DNA of 64,000 nt from DAHUYF01 sp963838385 (GCA_963838385.1 CAWIRE010000003.1:682001-746000); one strand, 5' to 3'. Shown: positions 49,626-59,135, numbered from the stretch's first letter. The notes: generated from the sequence alone by a model not told the origin. Program-made: numbers and translations.

Positions 49626-50984
49626 TCACCGCGCCTTCTTCTTCCGCGGCGTCTCCGTCGGCACTCCGGCCTCGCGGAGCGCGGCCTGCTGGCGGCGCGC
49701 GAGCTCGTCCTTGTCGAAATCGTCGATCAGCTCGTGGAACAGGCGGTGCCAGTTGATCTCCGCCTTCAGATGCATGAAGACCGAACCCAGCCCGATCGCG
49801 GCGCGGTCCATGAAGACGAATTCGCGCGGCGGCGTCACTCCGCCCAGCCGGCGGATCTCGCGATGCACCTCCTCGACGACGTTGCGGCCATAGACCCCTT
49901 CCTGCTCCTGGATGCGGCGCTTGCGGTCGTCGAGCAGCGGCGCGTAGAGGAAATGCGCCCAGCGGTTCAGCACCGCGATCATCTCGCGCGATAGGTTGCG
50001 GAAGCCCCAGCTCTCATAGGCATGGACGGCGAGCGCCTCGTCGCCGCGGTCGAGCGCGTGATAGAGGTCGATGACGCCGGCGACGAAGAGCGGCGGGAAG
50101 ATGCGGATGCAGCCGAAATCGAGCAGGTTGATGCCGGCATCCTCGCGCACGGTGTAGTTGCCGAGATGCGGGTCGCCGTGGATCACGCCGTAGTAATAGA
50201 AGGGCACGTACCAGGCGCGGAACATGTTGCGGGCGATGGCGTTGCGCCGCGCCGCCGGCGCCTTCACCGCGTCGAGGAAGGCGGCGCCGTCGAGCCAGGT
50301 CATGGTCAGCAGTCGCGCCGTCGACAGCTCCGGCAGCGGCTCGGGCACGGCCACCTCCGGCGTCTCGGCGAGGATGCGGCGATAAAGCCGCATATGCGCC
50401 GCCTCGCGCCGGTAGTCGAGCTCCTCGCGCAGCCGCTCGGCGATCTCGGTGTGGATCTCGTCGGTGGTGATGGCGCGGTCGTAGCGCTCGTAGAGCGACA
50501 TGACCAGCTTCAGCTGCCGGAGATCGGCCTCCACCGCCGAGGCCATGTCGGGATATTGCAGCTTGCAGGCGAGCCGGCGTCCGTCGAGCGCGGTGGCGCG
50601 GTGCACCTGGCCCAGCGAGGCGGCGCGCGCCGCCTCGTGCTCGAAGCTGGCAAAGCGCTTCTGCCAGTCCGGCCCCAGCTCCGCCCGCATGCGGCGGCGC
50701 ACGAAGGGCCAGCCCATCGGCGGCGCATTCGCCTGCAGCGCCGCGAGCTCGCTGGCATATTCCTTGGGCAGCGCGTCGGGGATGGTGGCGAGAAGCTGCG
50801 CCACCTTCATCAGCGGCCCCTTGATGCCGCCCAGCGCCGAGGTGAGATCGGCGGCGTGGCGCGCCTTGTCGAGCGGCATGCCGAGATAGCGCGCGCCGGC
50901 CAGCCGCGCCGCGAGGCCGCCCATCGCGGTCGAGACCCGCGCGTAGCGCCGCACGCGCCCGGGGAGATTGTCGCCGTCGGCCAT
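49626..50984 (-). CDS. ABC1/UbiB-family kinase-like protein
   Basis: Atypical kinase of 452 residues. The family loop is seen as ALGGIKGPLMKVAQLLA (KxGQ variant with Ala), ARAASLGQVHRA, the lysine in LACKLQYPDM, the catalytic GVIHGDPHLGNYTV and the metal-binding LLDFGCIR. UbiB relatives support ubiquinone synthesis; this one could equally be another ABC1 member. ATG 50984 comes five bases after the upstream M3 peptidase stop, so the two are co-transcribed. Confidence 0.88.
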   Translation of the reverse strand: MADGDNLPGRVRRYARVSTAMGGLAARLAGARYLGMPLDKARHAADLTSALGGIKGPLMKVAQLLATIPDALPKEYASELAALQANAPPMGWPFVRRRMRAELGPDWQKRFASFEHEAARAASLGQVHRATALDGRRLACKLQYPDMASAVEADLRQLKLVMSLYERYDRAITTDEIHTEIAERLREELDYRREAAHMRLYRRILAETPEVAVPEPLPELSTARLLTMTWLDGAAFLDAVKAPAARRNAIARNMFRAWYVPFYYYGVIHGDPHLGNYTVREDAGINLLDFGCIRIFPPLFVAGVIDLYHALDRGDEALAVHAYESWGFRNLSREMIAVLNRWAHFLYAPLLDDRKRRIQEQEGVYGRNVVEEVHREIRRLGGVTPPREFVFMDRAAIGLGSVFMHLKAEINWHRLFHELIDDFDKDELARRQQAALREAGVPTETPRKKKAR

Positions 50985-50989
50985 CCGCG

Positions 50990-52800
50990 TCAGCCCATCG
51001 CCTCGAGCTCGTCGATGAAGCCGGCGATCACCGAGAGGCCCTTCTGCCAGAAGCCGGGATCGCCGGCATCGAGGCCGAAGGGCGCCAGCAGCTCCTTGTG
51101 CCGCTTGCTGCCGCCGGCGCGCAGCATGTCGAGATATTTCTCGGCGAAGCCCGGCGCCGCGCCCTGATAGACCGCATAGAGCGAGTTCACCAGGCAATCG
51201 CCGAAAGCATAGGCATAGACATAGAAGGGCGTATGGATGAAGTGCGGGATATAGGTCCAGTAGTGGCGGTATTCCGGCTCGAAGGTGATGGCCGGGCCGA
51301 GGCTCTCGCCCTGGACGCCCATCCAGATCTCGCCGATGCGCTCGGCGGTGAGCTCGCCCTGCCGGCGCTCGTCATGGACGCGGCGCTCGAACTCGACGAA
51401 GGCGATCTGCCGCACCACGGTGTTGAGCATGTCCTCGACCTTGGAGGCCAGCATGATCTTGCGCCGCTCGGGGTCGGTCTCGGCGCGCAGCAGGGCCTGG
51501 AAGGTCAGCATCTCGCCGAACACCGAGGCGGTCTCGGCCAGCGTCAACGGCGTGTCGGACATGAGCTGGCCCTGCGGGCCGGCCAGCACCTGATGCACGC
51601 CGTGGCCGAGCTCGTGCGCCAGCGTCATCACGTCGCGGGTGCGGCCCTGGTAGTTCAGCAGCAGATAGGGATGCGCGCTCGGCACCGTCGGATGGGCGAA
51701 GGCGCCCGGCGCCTTGCCGGGCCGCAGCGGCGCGTCGATCCAGCGGTGGTCGAAGAAGCGCCGGCCGATCTCGGCGAGCTCGGGCGAGAAGGCGGCATAG
51801 GCGCCGAGCACGATGCGCTCGGCCTCGGGCCAGGGCACCAGCGCGTCGTCCTGCTCGGGCAGCGGCGCGTTGCGGTCCCAATAGGGCAGCGCCGCGACGC
51901 CGAACCAGCGCGCCTTCAGCCGGTAGTAGCGGTGCGACAGCGTCGGGAAAGCGCCGCGCACCGCGCGCGATCAGCGCGTCGACCACCTCGTCCTCGACGA
52001 AATTGGCGAGGTTGCGCGAGGAGATCGGCCGCGGAAAGCGCCGCCAGCGATCCTCGATCTCCTTGTCCTTGGCCAGCGTGTTGGTGATGAGGGCGAAGAG
52101 CCGCACGTTCTTGCCGAACACCTCGCCCAGCGCCTTGGCGGCGCGCTGGCGCCGGCCGGGATCGCTCTCGGAGAGCAGGTGCAGCGCTTCGGCGCTGGTG
52201 AGCTCCTGGCCGTCGACGGGAAAGCGCAAGCCTGCCATGGTCTCGTCGAAGAGCCGCGTCCAGGCGGCGCGGCCGGCGACGTATTTCTCGTGCAGCAGCT
52301 TCTCGATCTCGTCGGGGAGCTGGTGCGGGCGGAAGGCGCGGGTGTCGCGCAGCCAGGGCGCGTAGCGCCGCAGCTCCGGGCTTTCGAGCTTGGCGGCGAG
52401 ATCGCGGTCGTCGATGCGGTTGAGCTCGAGGGTGAAGAACAGCAGCAGCGTCGAGATGGCGTTGACCTTCTCCTGCATGTTCTGGAAGAAGCGCCCGATC
52501 TCGGCATCGGCCATGTCGCCGGCATAGGCCAGCGAGGCGTAGCTCATGATGCGCCCGAGCGTCTCCTGCAGCCGCTCGTAGTCCGGCGATGGCCTCGCCC
52601 AGCGCCGCGCCCGGCAGCGCCGCGAGCTTGCCCTCATAGCGCTGCCGGAAGGCCGCCGCCGCCGCCTCGCTCGCGTCGAGGTCGCGCTTCAGCTCGGCGC
52701 TGTCGCGGCCGGGATAGAGGTCGCGCAGATCCCATTCCGGCAGGGGGCCGAGCGCGGGCGCCGTCGCTTGGGGGGGCTTTCTGCTGGGCTGCGAGGCCAT
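50990..52800 (-). pseudogene. pepF: M3-family oligoendopeptidase (PepF-like), two +1 frameshifts
   Basis: Zinc oligopeptidase of about 600 residues read in three frames. Residues from MASQPSRKPP to LGEAIA (52800 to about 52590), then DYERLQETLGRIMSYASLAY to DEVVDALIA (to about 51970), then VRGAFPTLSHRYYRLKARWFG to the end (50990). The last part holds the zinc motif LAHELGHGVHQ and the downstream Glu in FGEMLTF. Deleting one base near 52583 (GCCGGAC) and one near 51965 (GCGCGCGG) makes a full-length PepF. Either a decayed gene or two sequence errors. Confidence 0.85.
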
Positions 52801-52948
52801 CGCTCACTCCTTGGGGTTGCCGCATCACCATATGGCCCCTGGCGTCGGCGGCGCCAATCTTCCGGCTATTCCGCTGCCGCGGCAAAACCCGTACAACACC
52901 GGAAAACGGCGCCGCCGGGGCGCGGCGATGCCGGAGCAGGGGGGAGCC

Positions 52949-54739
52949 ATGGATTATCATACCTGCCCCAACCTTGCCGCCATGTTCTTCGAGTGGGCGG
53001 CGCAGAAGGGGGAACGCCCGTTCCTCTGGGTGAAGCGGGACGGCGTCTACCGGCCGATCTCCTGGCGCGAGGCGGCCGGGCAGGTGACGGCGCTCGCCCG
53101 CGGCCTCAGGAGCCTCGGCATCGCGCGCGGCGACCGCGTCGGCGTGGTCTCGGAGAATCGGCCGGAATGGGTGATCGCCGATTTCGCGATCATGGCCGCG
53201 GGCGCCGTCACCGTGCCCGCCTATACCACGCACGGGGTGGATGAGCACCGCCACGTGCTCTCCAACAGCGGCGCCAAGGCGGTGATCGTCTCGACCTCGG
53301 CGCTCGCCCATCGCGTCATGCCGGCGGCCGACCAGGTCTCGACCATCTCCGCCATCATCACCATGGAGCCGCTGAAGAGCGGCCAGCTCTCCCATGCCGA
53401 GGTCCATTCCTGGGACGAGGTGATGGCGCGGGGCGCTGCCGTCGACGAGGACATCCTCGGCTCCGTCGCGGCGATCGGCCGCGACGATATCGCCTGCCTC
53501 ATCTACACCTCCGGCACCGGCGGCGTGCCCAAGGGCGTGATGACCACCCACGCCAACATCTTCGCCAACAGCTATGGCGCCTTCCGACTGCTGCAGACCA
53601 TCGGGCTCGGCGACGACGTCTTCCTCTGCTTCCTGCCGCTGTCGCATTCTTACGAGCACACCGCCGGGATGATGTTCCCGGTCTCGCTCGGCGCCGAGAT
53701 CTATTTCGCCGAAGGTGCCGAGACGCTCGCCGCCAACATGCTCGAGGCGCGGCCCACCATCATGACCGCGGTGCCGCGGCTCTACGAGACCATGCATCAG
53801 CGCATCCTGCGCGGCATGGAGCGGCAGAGCGGACTGCGCCGCCGCCTCTTCGACCTGGCGTTGCGCCTCGGCCGCAAGCGCTTCGACGATGCCCGCCTCA
53901 CGCCGCTCGAGCGGCTGCTCGATCTCGTCGCCGAGGCGCTGGTGCGGCGCAAGGTGCGGCAGCGCTTCGGCGGCCGGCTGAAGGCGATGGTCTCGGGCGG
54001 CGCGCCGCTCAATCCCGAGATCGGCCGCTTCTTTCTGGCCCTCGGCGTGCCGCTGCTGCAGGGCTACGGCCAGACCGAGGCCTCGCCGGTGATGAGCGTC
54101 AATCCGCCGCGCCGCATCAAGATCGACACGGTGGGGCCGCCGCTGGAGGGCGCCGAGGTGCGGATCGCTGCGGATGGCGAGATCCTGGTGCGCGGCGCGA
54201 TGGTGATGAAGGGCTATTGGAACGATCCCGAGGCGACGGCGCGCGCTCTGGCCGAGGGCTGGCTGCACACCGGCGATGTCGGCGAGCTCGATGCCGAAGG
54301 CTATATCCGCATCACCGACCGCAAGCGCGACTTCATCAAGAATTCCGGCGGCGAGATGCTGTCGCCGGCGCGGGTCGAGGGCTATCTCACGCTGCAGCCC
54401 GAGATCGGCCAGGCGATGGTGTTCGGCGATCGCCGCCCCTATCTCGTCGCCGTCATCGTGCCGCATGCCGAGTTCCTCGACGGCTTCGCGCGGCGTCGCG
54501 GGGTCGCGCCCGATCTTGCCGCGCTGGCCGGCGACGGCGAGCTGCGCAAGGTGATCGCCGCCGCCGTCGCGCGGGTCAATGCCGAGCTGTCGCCGGTGGA
54601 GCGCGTGCGCCATTTCATCATCGCGCCGGAGCCCTTCTCCACCGCCAACGGGCAGATGACGCCGACGCTCAAGATCAAGCGCCACGCGATCCGCCATACC
54701 TATGGCGAGGCGCTGCTGGCGCTGTACGAGGGCCGCTGA
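52949..54739 (+). CDS. Long-chain fatty acid-CoA ligase (AMP-forming)
   Basis: A 596-residue acyl-adenylate synthetase. AMP-binding motif IYTSGTGGVPKGVMTTHAN, FLPLSHSYEHTAG, SGGAPLNPEIGRFF, GYGQTEASPV, and the C-terminal IKNSGGEMLSPARVE with TPTLKIKRH are in the expected order. It activates fatty acids for beta-oxidation or lipid synthesis; chain length is inferred only from family. ATG 52949 follows GGGGGAG; upstream in-frame codons lack homology. Divergent from pepF. Confidence 0.93.
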   Translation: MDYHTCPNLAAMFFEWAAQKGERPFLWVKRDGVYRPISWREAAGQVTALARGLRSLGIARGDRVGVVSENRPEWVIADFAIMAAGAVTVPAYTTHGVDEHRHVLSNSGAKAVIVSTSALAHRVMPAADQVSTISAIITMEPLKSGQLSHAEVHSWDEVMARGAAVDEDILGSVAAIGRDDIACLIYTSGTGGVPKGVMTTHANIFANSYGAFRLLQTIGLGDDVFLCFLPLSHSYEHTAGMMFPVSLGAEIYFAEGAETLAANMLEARPTIMTAVPRLYETMHQRILRGMERQSGLRRRLFDLALRLGRKRFDDARLTPLERLLDLVAEALVRRKVRQRFGGRLKAMVSGGAPLNPEIGRFFLALGVPLLQGYGQTEASPVMSVNPPRRIKIDTVGPPLEGAEVRIAADGEILVRGAMVMKGYWNDPEATARALAEGWLHTGDVGELDAEGYIRITDRKRDFIKNSGGEMLSPARVEGYLTLQPEIGQAMVFGDRRPYLVAVIVPHAEFLDGFARRRGVAPDLAALAGDGELRKVIAAAVARVNAELSPVERVRHFIIAPEPFSTANGQMTPTLKIKRHAIRHTYGEALLALYEGR

Positions 54740-55117
54740 CGCTCGTCCGATCATCGCAAATCCCCCCGATCGTCATGCCCGGGCCGGCCGAAGGCCGAGT
54801 CCCGGGCATCCACGTCTTTCGACGGGCATGCGGCAAGACGTGGATGACCGGGACAAGCCCGGCCACGACGACGGAAGGGTGTCGACGATCACCACCTCGC
54901 AACCGCGTTCGCTCAACCGGACAGCCCCGTCGCAAGGCGCCCCGCTCCTCCGGGTCAGTGCCCCGCGCCGCCCTCGCTCCTAAGGGGCGCGCGCGGCGAA
55001 ACCGGCTCGGGCGGTCTCATCATTTGGTGTCCGATCGCTCATTTGAGCGCCATTTTGCCGCCGGCATTTTACATTTCCGCCCTTGGCTAAGGCATTGGTA
55101 CCGATATCTTGCTCGGC
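54740..55117. other. Intergenic region holding a palindromic repeat, no gene recognised
   Basis: About 380 bases between the acyl-CoA ligase and the Crp/Fnr regulator. The first half is taken up by a repeat (54770-54872). The part nearest the regulator is AT-richer (CATCATTTGG, CATTTGAGCG, GCATTTTACATTT), consistent with promoter sequence. No FNR box (TTGAT-N4-ATCAA) is seen. Confidence 0.5.
54770..54872. repeat. Long palindromic intergenic repeat
   Basis: CATCCACGTCTT (54807-54818) pairs perfectly with AAGACGTGGATG (54835-54846), flanked by GTCCCGGG/CCGGGAC and by CGTCATG/CACGACG outer arms. The layout resembles a dispersed repeat common in alphaproteobacterial intergenic DNA, which would need a genome search to confirm. 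Confidence 0.6.
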
Positions 55118-55870
55118 ATGCCCGCGGTTTCCCGAGCTGTGCACGTGCCCTGCATCGATTGTCGGTTGCGCCACCGATCATGCTTCCGTCCGTTCAGCGC
55201 GACGGAGCTGCAGGCGATCTCGTCGATGAAGACGGCGCATCTCGCGCTGCCGGCCAAGCACGATCTGGTGCAGGCGGGCGAGGTCGGCGGCCCGCTCTAC
55301 ACCCTCTATGACGGCTGGGCGTTCCGCTACGACACGCTGCCCGTGGGCGGGCGGCAGATCCTCGATCTCGTGCTTCCCGGCGAGATCGTCGGATTGTCCT
55401 CGGCGCTTCTCGGCACGGTGCGCCATTCGGTGCAGACGCTGACGCCGGCCAGCGTCTGCGTCCTGACCGGCGTCCCCCTGGTCGACCTGTTGCGCCGGAA
55501 TATCGACCTCGCCTTCGACCTGCTGCGCTGGCGCGTCGAGGAGGAGCATCGTGCCGATGTGCGCCTGGCGCTGCTCGGGCGCTGCAAGCCGCTGCAGCGC
55601 GTCGGCTACCTGATGCTGGAGCTGCTCGACCGGCTCAAGCGGCTCGAGCTTGCCGACGGCACCATCTGCCCCTTCCCGCTGCAGCGCCAGCACCTCGCCG
55701 ACGCGACCGGGCTGTCGATGATCCACCTCAACCGCACCCTGACCAAGCTGCGCGAGGACCGGCTCGCCGTGATCGAGGACAAGATGCTGATCATCCTGGA
55801 TCGGCCCGCGCTCGCCGAGCTTTCGGGCTATGGCGGCAAGGTGCTCGTCACCCAGCGCATGCTGCTTTAG
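55118..55870 (+). CDS. Crp/Fnr-family transcriptional regulator with N-terminal cysteine motif
   Basis: A 250-residue regulator. An N-terminal motif CIDCRLRHRSCF offers three cysteines like the iron-sulfur ligand set of FNR proteins. The cyclic-nucleotide-type barrel follows (GGPLYTLYDGWAFRYDTLP, VLPGEIVGLSSALLG), then the winged helix (LPLQRQHLADATGLS, IHLNRTLTKLRED). With a fourth cysteine later in the sensor it could bind [4Fe-4S] and sense oxygen or redox, but that is inference. ATG 55118; its stop overlaps the convergent small gene. Confidence 0.86.
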   Translation: MPAVSRAVHVPCIDCRLRHRSCFRPFSATELQAISSMKTAHLALPAKHDLVQAGEVGGPLYTLYDGWAFRYDTLPVGGRQILDLVLPGEIVGLSSALLGTVRHSVQTLTPASVCVLTGVPLVDLLRRNIDLAFDLLRWRVEEEHRADVRLALLGRCKPLQRVGYLMLELLDRLKRLELADGTICPFPLQRQHLADATGLSMIHLNRTLTKLREDRLAVIEDKMLIILDRPALAELSGYGGKVLVTQRMLL

Positions 55871-56055
55871 TCCTCGCGCGTCAGGCTGAGCACGCGCCGC
55901 GCGCCCTCCCAGACTTCGACGCCTTGCGCCGAGCCGTGCTCGCCGAGGAGCTTCTTGGCCTGGTCGATGGCCTGGCTCTCGTCGGTGCAATCGAGCGCCG
56001 CGACATCGACGATCTTCCGGCTGACGCCAATGAAATAGACGCGAAACGAAGGCAT
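55867..56055 (-). CDS. Small conserved-looking hypothetical protein
   Basis: A 62-residue soluble protein (MPSFRVYFIGVSRKIVDVAA…) with an alternating beta-alpha pattern and a single cysteine. The composition, ATG start and convergent stop overlap (four bases) with the Crp/Fnr gene indicate a real gene. Similar small proteins occur in other alphaproteobacteria, by my recollection; function unknown. Confidence 0.65.
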   Translation of the reverse strand: MPSFRVYFIGVSRKIVDVAALDCTDESQAIDQAKKLLGEHGSAQGVEVWEGARRVLSLTRED

Positions 56056-56140
56056 GCCGCAGCCCCGTTTGAGTGTTCAGGCCAACCAAATGGTATTTTA
56101 ACGGTAACAGACGGGGCGGGCAATGTCGGGACCTGCCGCG

Positions 56141-57118
56141 TCAGACGCGGTGGTAGTCGCGAAACCACGCGACGAAGCGCGGCAGCCCCTCATCGATCGG
56201 CGTCACCGGCCGGAAGCCGAGATCGCGCGTCGTCTCGCTGATGTCGGCGTAGGTCGCCGGCACGTCGCCCGGCTCCATGGGCGCCAGCTCGATCACCGCC
56301 TTGCGTCCGAGCGCCGCCTCGAGGAGCGCGATGAAGCGCGTCAGCTCCTCGCTGCGGTGGTTGCCGAGATTGTAGACCCGGTAGGGCGGTGCGCCGTCAT
56401 CGGCGGGCGGCCGATCGAGCGCCGCCAGCACCCCGGCGACGATGTCGTCGATATAGGTGAAGTCGCGCCGCATCTTGCCGTGGTTGAAGAGCCGCACCGG
56501 CCGGCCGGCGAGGATGGCCTCGGTGAAGATCCATGCCGCCATGTCCGGGCGCCCCCACGGTCCATAGACGGTGAAGAAGCGCAGCGCCGTCATCGGCAGG
56601 CGATGAAGATGCGCGTAGCAATAGCCCATCAGCTCGTCCGCCTTCTTGCTCGCGGCATAGAGCGAGCGCGGCGTGTCGACCGGGTCGGTGATGGCGAAAG
56701 GCAGCTTGGTGTTGCCGCCATAGACCGAGGAGGAGCTGGCGAAGACGAGATGCCTGAGGCGCGGCAGCTGCCGGCAGGCCTCCAGCACCTCGAGCTGGCC
56801 GACGATGTTGGCGCTGACATAGGCGTGCGGATTGGTGAGGGAATAGCGCACGCCGGCCTGGGCCGCGAGATGGACGACCCGGTCGATCGCGCCCTCGCGC
56901 GCCGCGAGATCGCAGACCGCGCCGCGCTCGGCGATGTCGAGGCGGTGAAAGCTGAAATCGGGGAAGCGGGCGAGCTCGGCGAGCCGCGCCTCTTTCAGCG
57001 TCACCGCGTAGTAGTCGTTGAGATTGTCGATGCCGATCACCCGCTCGCCGCGCTGCAGCAGGGCCTTGCTGGTGCTGTAGCCGATGAAGCCCGCGGCGCC
57101 GGTCACGAGGACGGTCAT
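56141..57118 (-). CDS. UDP-glucuronate 4-epimerase
   Basis: Extended SDR of 325 residues converting UDP-glucuronate to UDP-galacturonate. Motifs: TGAAGFIGYSTSKAL, GIDNLNDYY (typical of glucuronate epimerases), AAQAGVRYSLTNPHAY, SSSSVYGGN and the catalytic YAASKKADELM, with FFTVYGPWGRPDMA. The N-terminal DNLNDYYAV signature separates it from galE. It complements ugd at 45 kb, giving galacturonate for surface glycan. Confidence 0.9.
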   Translation of the reverse strand: MTVLVTGAAGFIGYSTSKALLQRGERVIGIDNLNDYYAVTLKEARLAELARFPDFSFHRLDIAERGAVCDLAAREGAIDRVVHLAAQAGVRYSLTNPHAYVSANIVGQLEVLEACRQLPRLRHLVFASSSSVYGGNTKLPFAITDPVDTPRSLYAASKKADELMGYCYAHLHRLPMTALRFFTVYGPWGRPDMAAWIFTEAILAGRPVRLFNHGKMRRDFTYIDDIVAGVLAALDRPPADDGAPPYRVYNLGNHRSEELTRFIALLEAALGRKAVIELAPMEPGDVPATYADISETTRDLGFRPVTPIDEGLPRFVAWFRDYHRV

Positions 57119-57253
57119 GAGGCTGCGGTATAGCCCGGCCGCGGGCGGAAATCACCTCTCTCTACCGCTGGCCGCGGCCGCCCGTCGCCCGGCAGCTGAC
57201 AGGCCGCCCGCTCTCGCCTAAGCTTCGGCCAACGAGCGCGAGGAGGATGGGCC

Positions 57254-58309
57254 ATGAAGAGCTACGATGTCGTCGATTTCGGCGCGCCGCTCAGGCCGAG
57301 CGAGAAGCCGACGCCGAAGCCGCAAGGCACCGAGGTGCTGCTGCGCACGCTGGCCGCCGGCGTCTGCCACAGCGACCTCCACATCTGGGACGGCTGGTAC
57401 GATCTCGGCGGCGGCAAGAAGCTGACCGTCAGGGATCGCGGGCTGGTGCCGCCGCTCACCATGGGCCACGAGATCGTCGGCGAGGTGGTGGCGCTCGGCC
57501 CCGATGCCAAGGGCGTCAAGCTCGGCGACAAGCGGCTGGCGCATCCCTGGATCGGCTGCGGCGATTGCGCCGCCTGCCGGCGCGGCGAGGAGCAGCTCTG
57601 CGCCACGCCGCGCTTCCTCGGCGTGCAGAAGCCGGGCGGCTATGCCGATCACGTGATGGTGCCGCATCCGCGCTACCTGCTGGATCTCGGCGGCCTCAGC
57701 CCGATGCAGGCGGCGCCTTTCGCCTGCTCGGGCATCACCGCCTTCGGCGCCTTGAAGCGCGTCGGCGAGGCGATCTTCAAGGAGCAGCCGATCCTCGTGA
57801 TCGGCGCCGGCGGGCTCGGGCTGATGTGCCTGGCCCTGCTCAAGGCGCTGGGCGGCAAGGGCGCCGTGGCCGCCGATATCGATCCCAAGAAGCGCGAGGC
57901 GGCGCTCGCGGCCGGCGCCATCGGCGCCATCGATGCCGGCGCCGCCGATGCGGTGCGCCAGGCGCAGGCCGCCGCCGGCGCGCCGATCGGCGCCGCCATC
58001 GATTTCGTCGGCGCCTCGGCCACCGCCAGGCTCGGCATCGACGCCATCGCCAAGGGCGGCAAATACGTCATCGTCGGCTTGTTCGGCGGCGACATCACGC
58101 TGAGCCTGCCGCTGCTGCCGATGCGCGCCATCACCGTGCAGGGCTCCTATGTCGGCAGCCTCGCCGAGATGCGCGAGCTGCTGGCGCTGGTCGCCACCGG
58201 CAGGGTGCCGCCGGTGCCGGTCAACCAGCGCCGGCTCGATCAGGCGAATGCCGTGCTCGAGGATCTCAAGGCCGGCCGCATCATCGGCCGCGCCGTGATG
58301 ACTCCCTAG
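57254..58309 (+). CDS. Zinc-dependent alcohol dehydrogenase
   Basis: MDR-superfamily enzyme of 351 residues. Catalytic zinc ligands lie in AAGVCHSDLHIWD and TMGHEIVGEV, and the structural zinc loop is complete: GCGDCAACRRGEEQLC. The NAD-binding turn is VIGAGGLGLMCLALL. Substrate could be a primary alcohol or an aldehyde such as formaldehyde adducts; sequence does not decide. ATG 57254 has GCGAGGAGG. A palindromic repeat starts at its stop. Confidence 0.92.
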   Translation: MKSYDVVDFGAPLRPSEKPTPKPQGTEVLLRTLAAGVCHSDLHIWDGWYDLGGGKKLTVRDRGLVPPLTMGHEIVGEVVALGPDAKGVKLGDKRLAHPWIGCGDCAACRRGEEQLCATPRFLGVQKPGGYADHVMVPHPRYLLDLGGLSPMQAAPFACSGITAFGALKRVGEAIFKEQPILVIGAGGLGLMCLALLKALGGKGAVAADIDPKKREAALAAGAIGAIDAGAADAVRQAQAAAGAPIGAAIDFVGASATARLGIDAIAKGGKYVIVGLFGGDITLSLPLLPMRAITVQGSYVGSLAEMRELLALVATGRVPPVPVNQRRLDQANAVLEDLKAGRIIGRAVMTP

Positions 58310-58385
58310 CGCGACGCCGCAGGCGTCGTCGCTGGCGGGCGTCAGCGGTTGCTCTTGCAACCGCGAGAGCCCGCACCGTGGAGGC
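58309..58385 (+). repeat. REP-like palindromic repeat, copy 4
   Basis: Begins at the TAG of the alcohol dehydrogenase gene: stem one GCGACGCC-GCA-GGCGTCGT, stem two GCGGTTGC-TCTT-GCAACCGC (58345-58364), then GAGAGCCCGCACCGTG. It is nearly identical to copy 2 in stem one and to copy 1 in the tail. Two further small hairpins (CCGTTGC/GCAACGG, GAATTCGC/GCGAATTC) follow before 58470. Confidence 0.7.
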
Positions 58386-58574
58386 TAGCCGGCCCGGTGC
58401 GGCTCCCGCCGTTGCTGACGCAACGGCTGACGCCGCCTCGGACGAATTCGCTGCGCGAATTCGCCTTGTCGCCTTCGCCTTGCGCCAACCGGAAACGAGA
58501 ACTCACCCGTCGCATGGAACGTTGCGCGTTCCCAGCCGTTCGCTGGGGCGCCATCCATGGCAAGGAGTGGGAAG

Positions 58575-59135
58575 ATGTCATCGACCGTCCGCATGATCCT
58601 CGCGGCCTTGGCGATCATGCTGCCGCTTGCGGCTTGCTCCTCGCAAGGCTCGAGCCTGCCGCTGCTCGAACAATCCAGGATCGACACCAGCACCTATCAC
58701 CTGGGGCCCGGCGACAAGCTGCATGTCGTCGTCGCCGGCGCCGACGATCTCACCGCCGACTACGTCGTCGGCGACAACGGCGCGGTCAGCATGCCGCTGA
58801 TCGGCGACGTCAAGGCCAATGGCCTCACCCGCGCCCAGCTCGAGCACGAGATGGAGATCAAGCTGGCGCAGGGATACCTGAAGAATCCGAAGGTCAGCGT
58901 CAGCGTCCTGAGCTACCGGCCATTCTATATCTATGGCGAGGTCACCAAGCCCGGCGAGTATCCCTATGCCAGCGGCATGCGCGTGACCAGCGCGGTGGCG
59001 ACCGCGGGCGGCTATACCTATCGCGCGCAGGAGGGCTATGTGGTGGTGACGCGCGACGGGAAGGACCGCCGGGCGCTGCCTGACATGCTCATCCTGCCCG
59101 ACGACGTCATTCGCGTGCCGGAGCGCTATTTCTGA
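58575..59135 (+). CDS. Polysaccharide export lipoprotein (Wza/GumB-like, single SLBB)
   Basis: A 186-residue periplasmic/outer-membrane protein. Signal peptide and lipobox LAAC (near Cys 17-20), then the export domain YHLGPGDKLHVVVAGADDL with SMPLIGDVKANGLT, and one SLBB repeat FYIYGEVTKPGEYPYASGM. It is shorter than Wza, like GumB types that form the outer-membrane exit for exopolysaccharide. ATG 58575 follows AAGGAGTGGGAAG. The rest of an assembly machine (Wzc, Wzx, Wzy) is not in the window. Confidence 0.87.
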   Translation: MSSTVRMILAALAIMLPLAACSSQGSSLPLLEQSRIDTSTYHLGPGDKLHVVVAGADDLTADYVVGDNGAVSMPLIGDVKANGLTRAQLEHEMEIKLAQGYLKNPKVSVSVLSYRPFYIYGEVTKPGEYPYASGMRVTSAVATAGGYTYRAQEGYVVVTRDGKDRRALPDMLILPDDVIRVPERYF

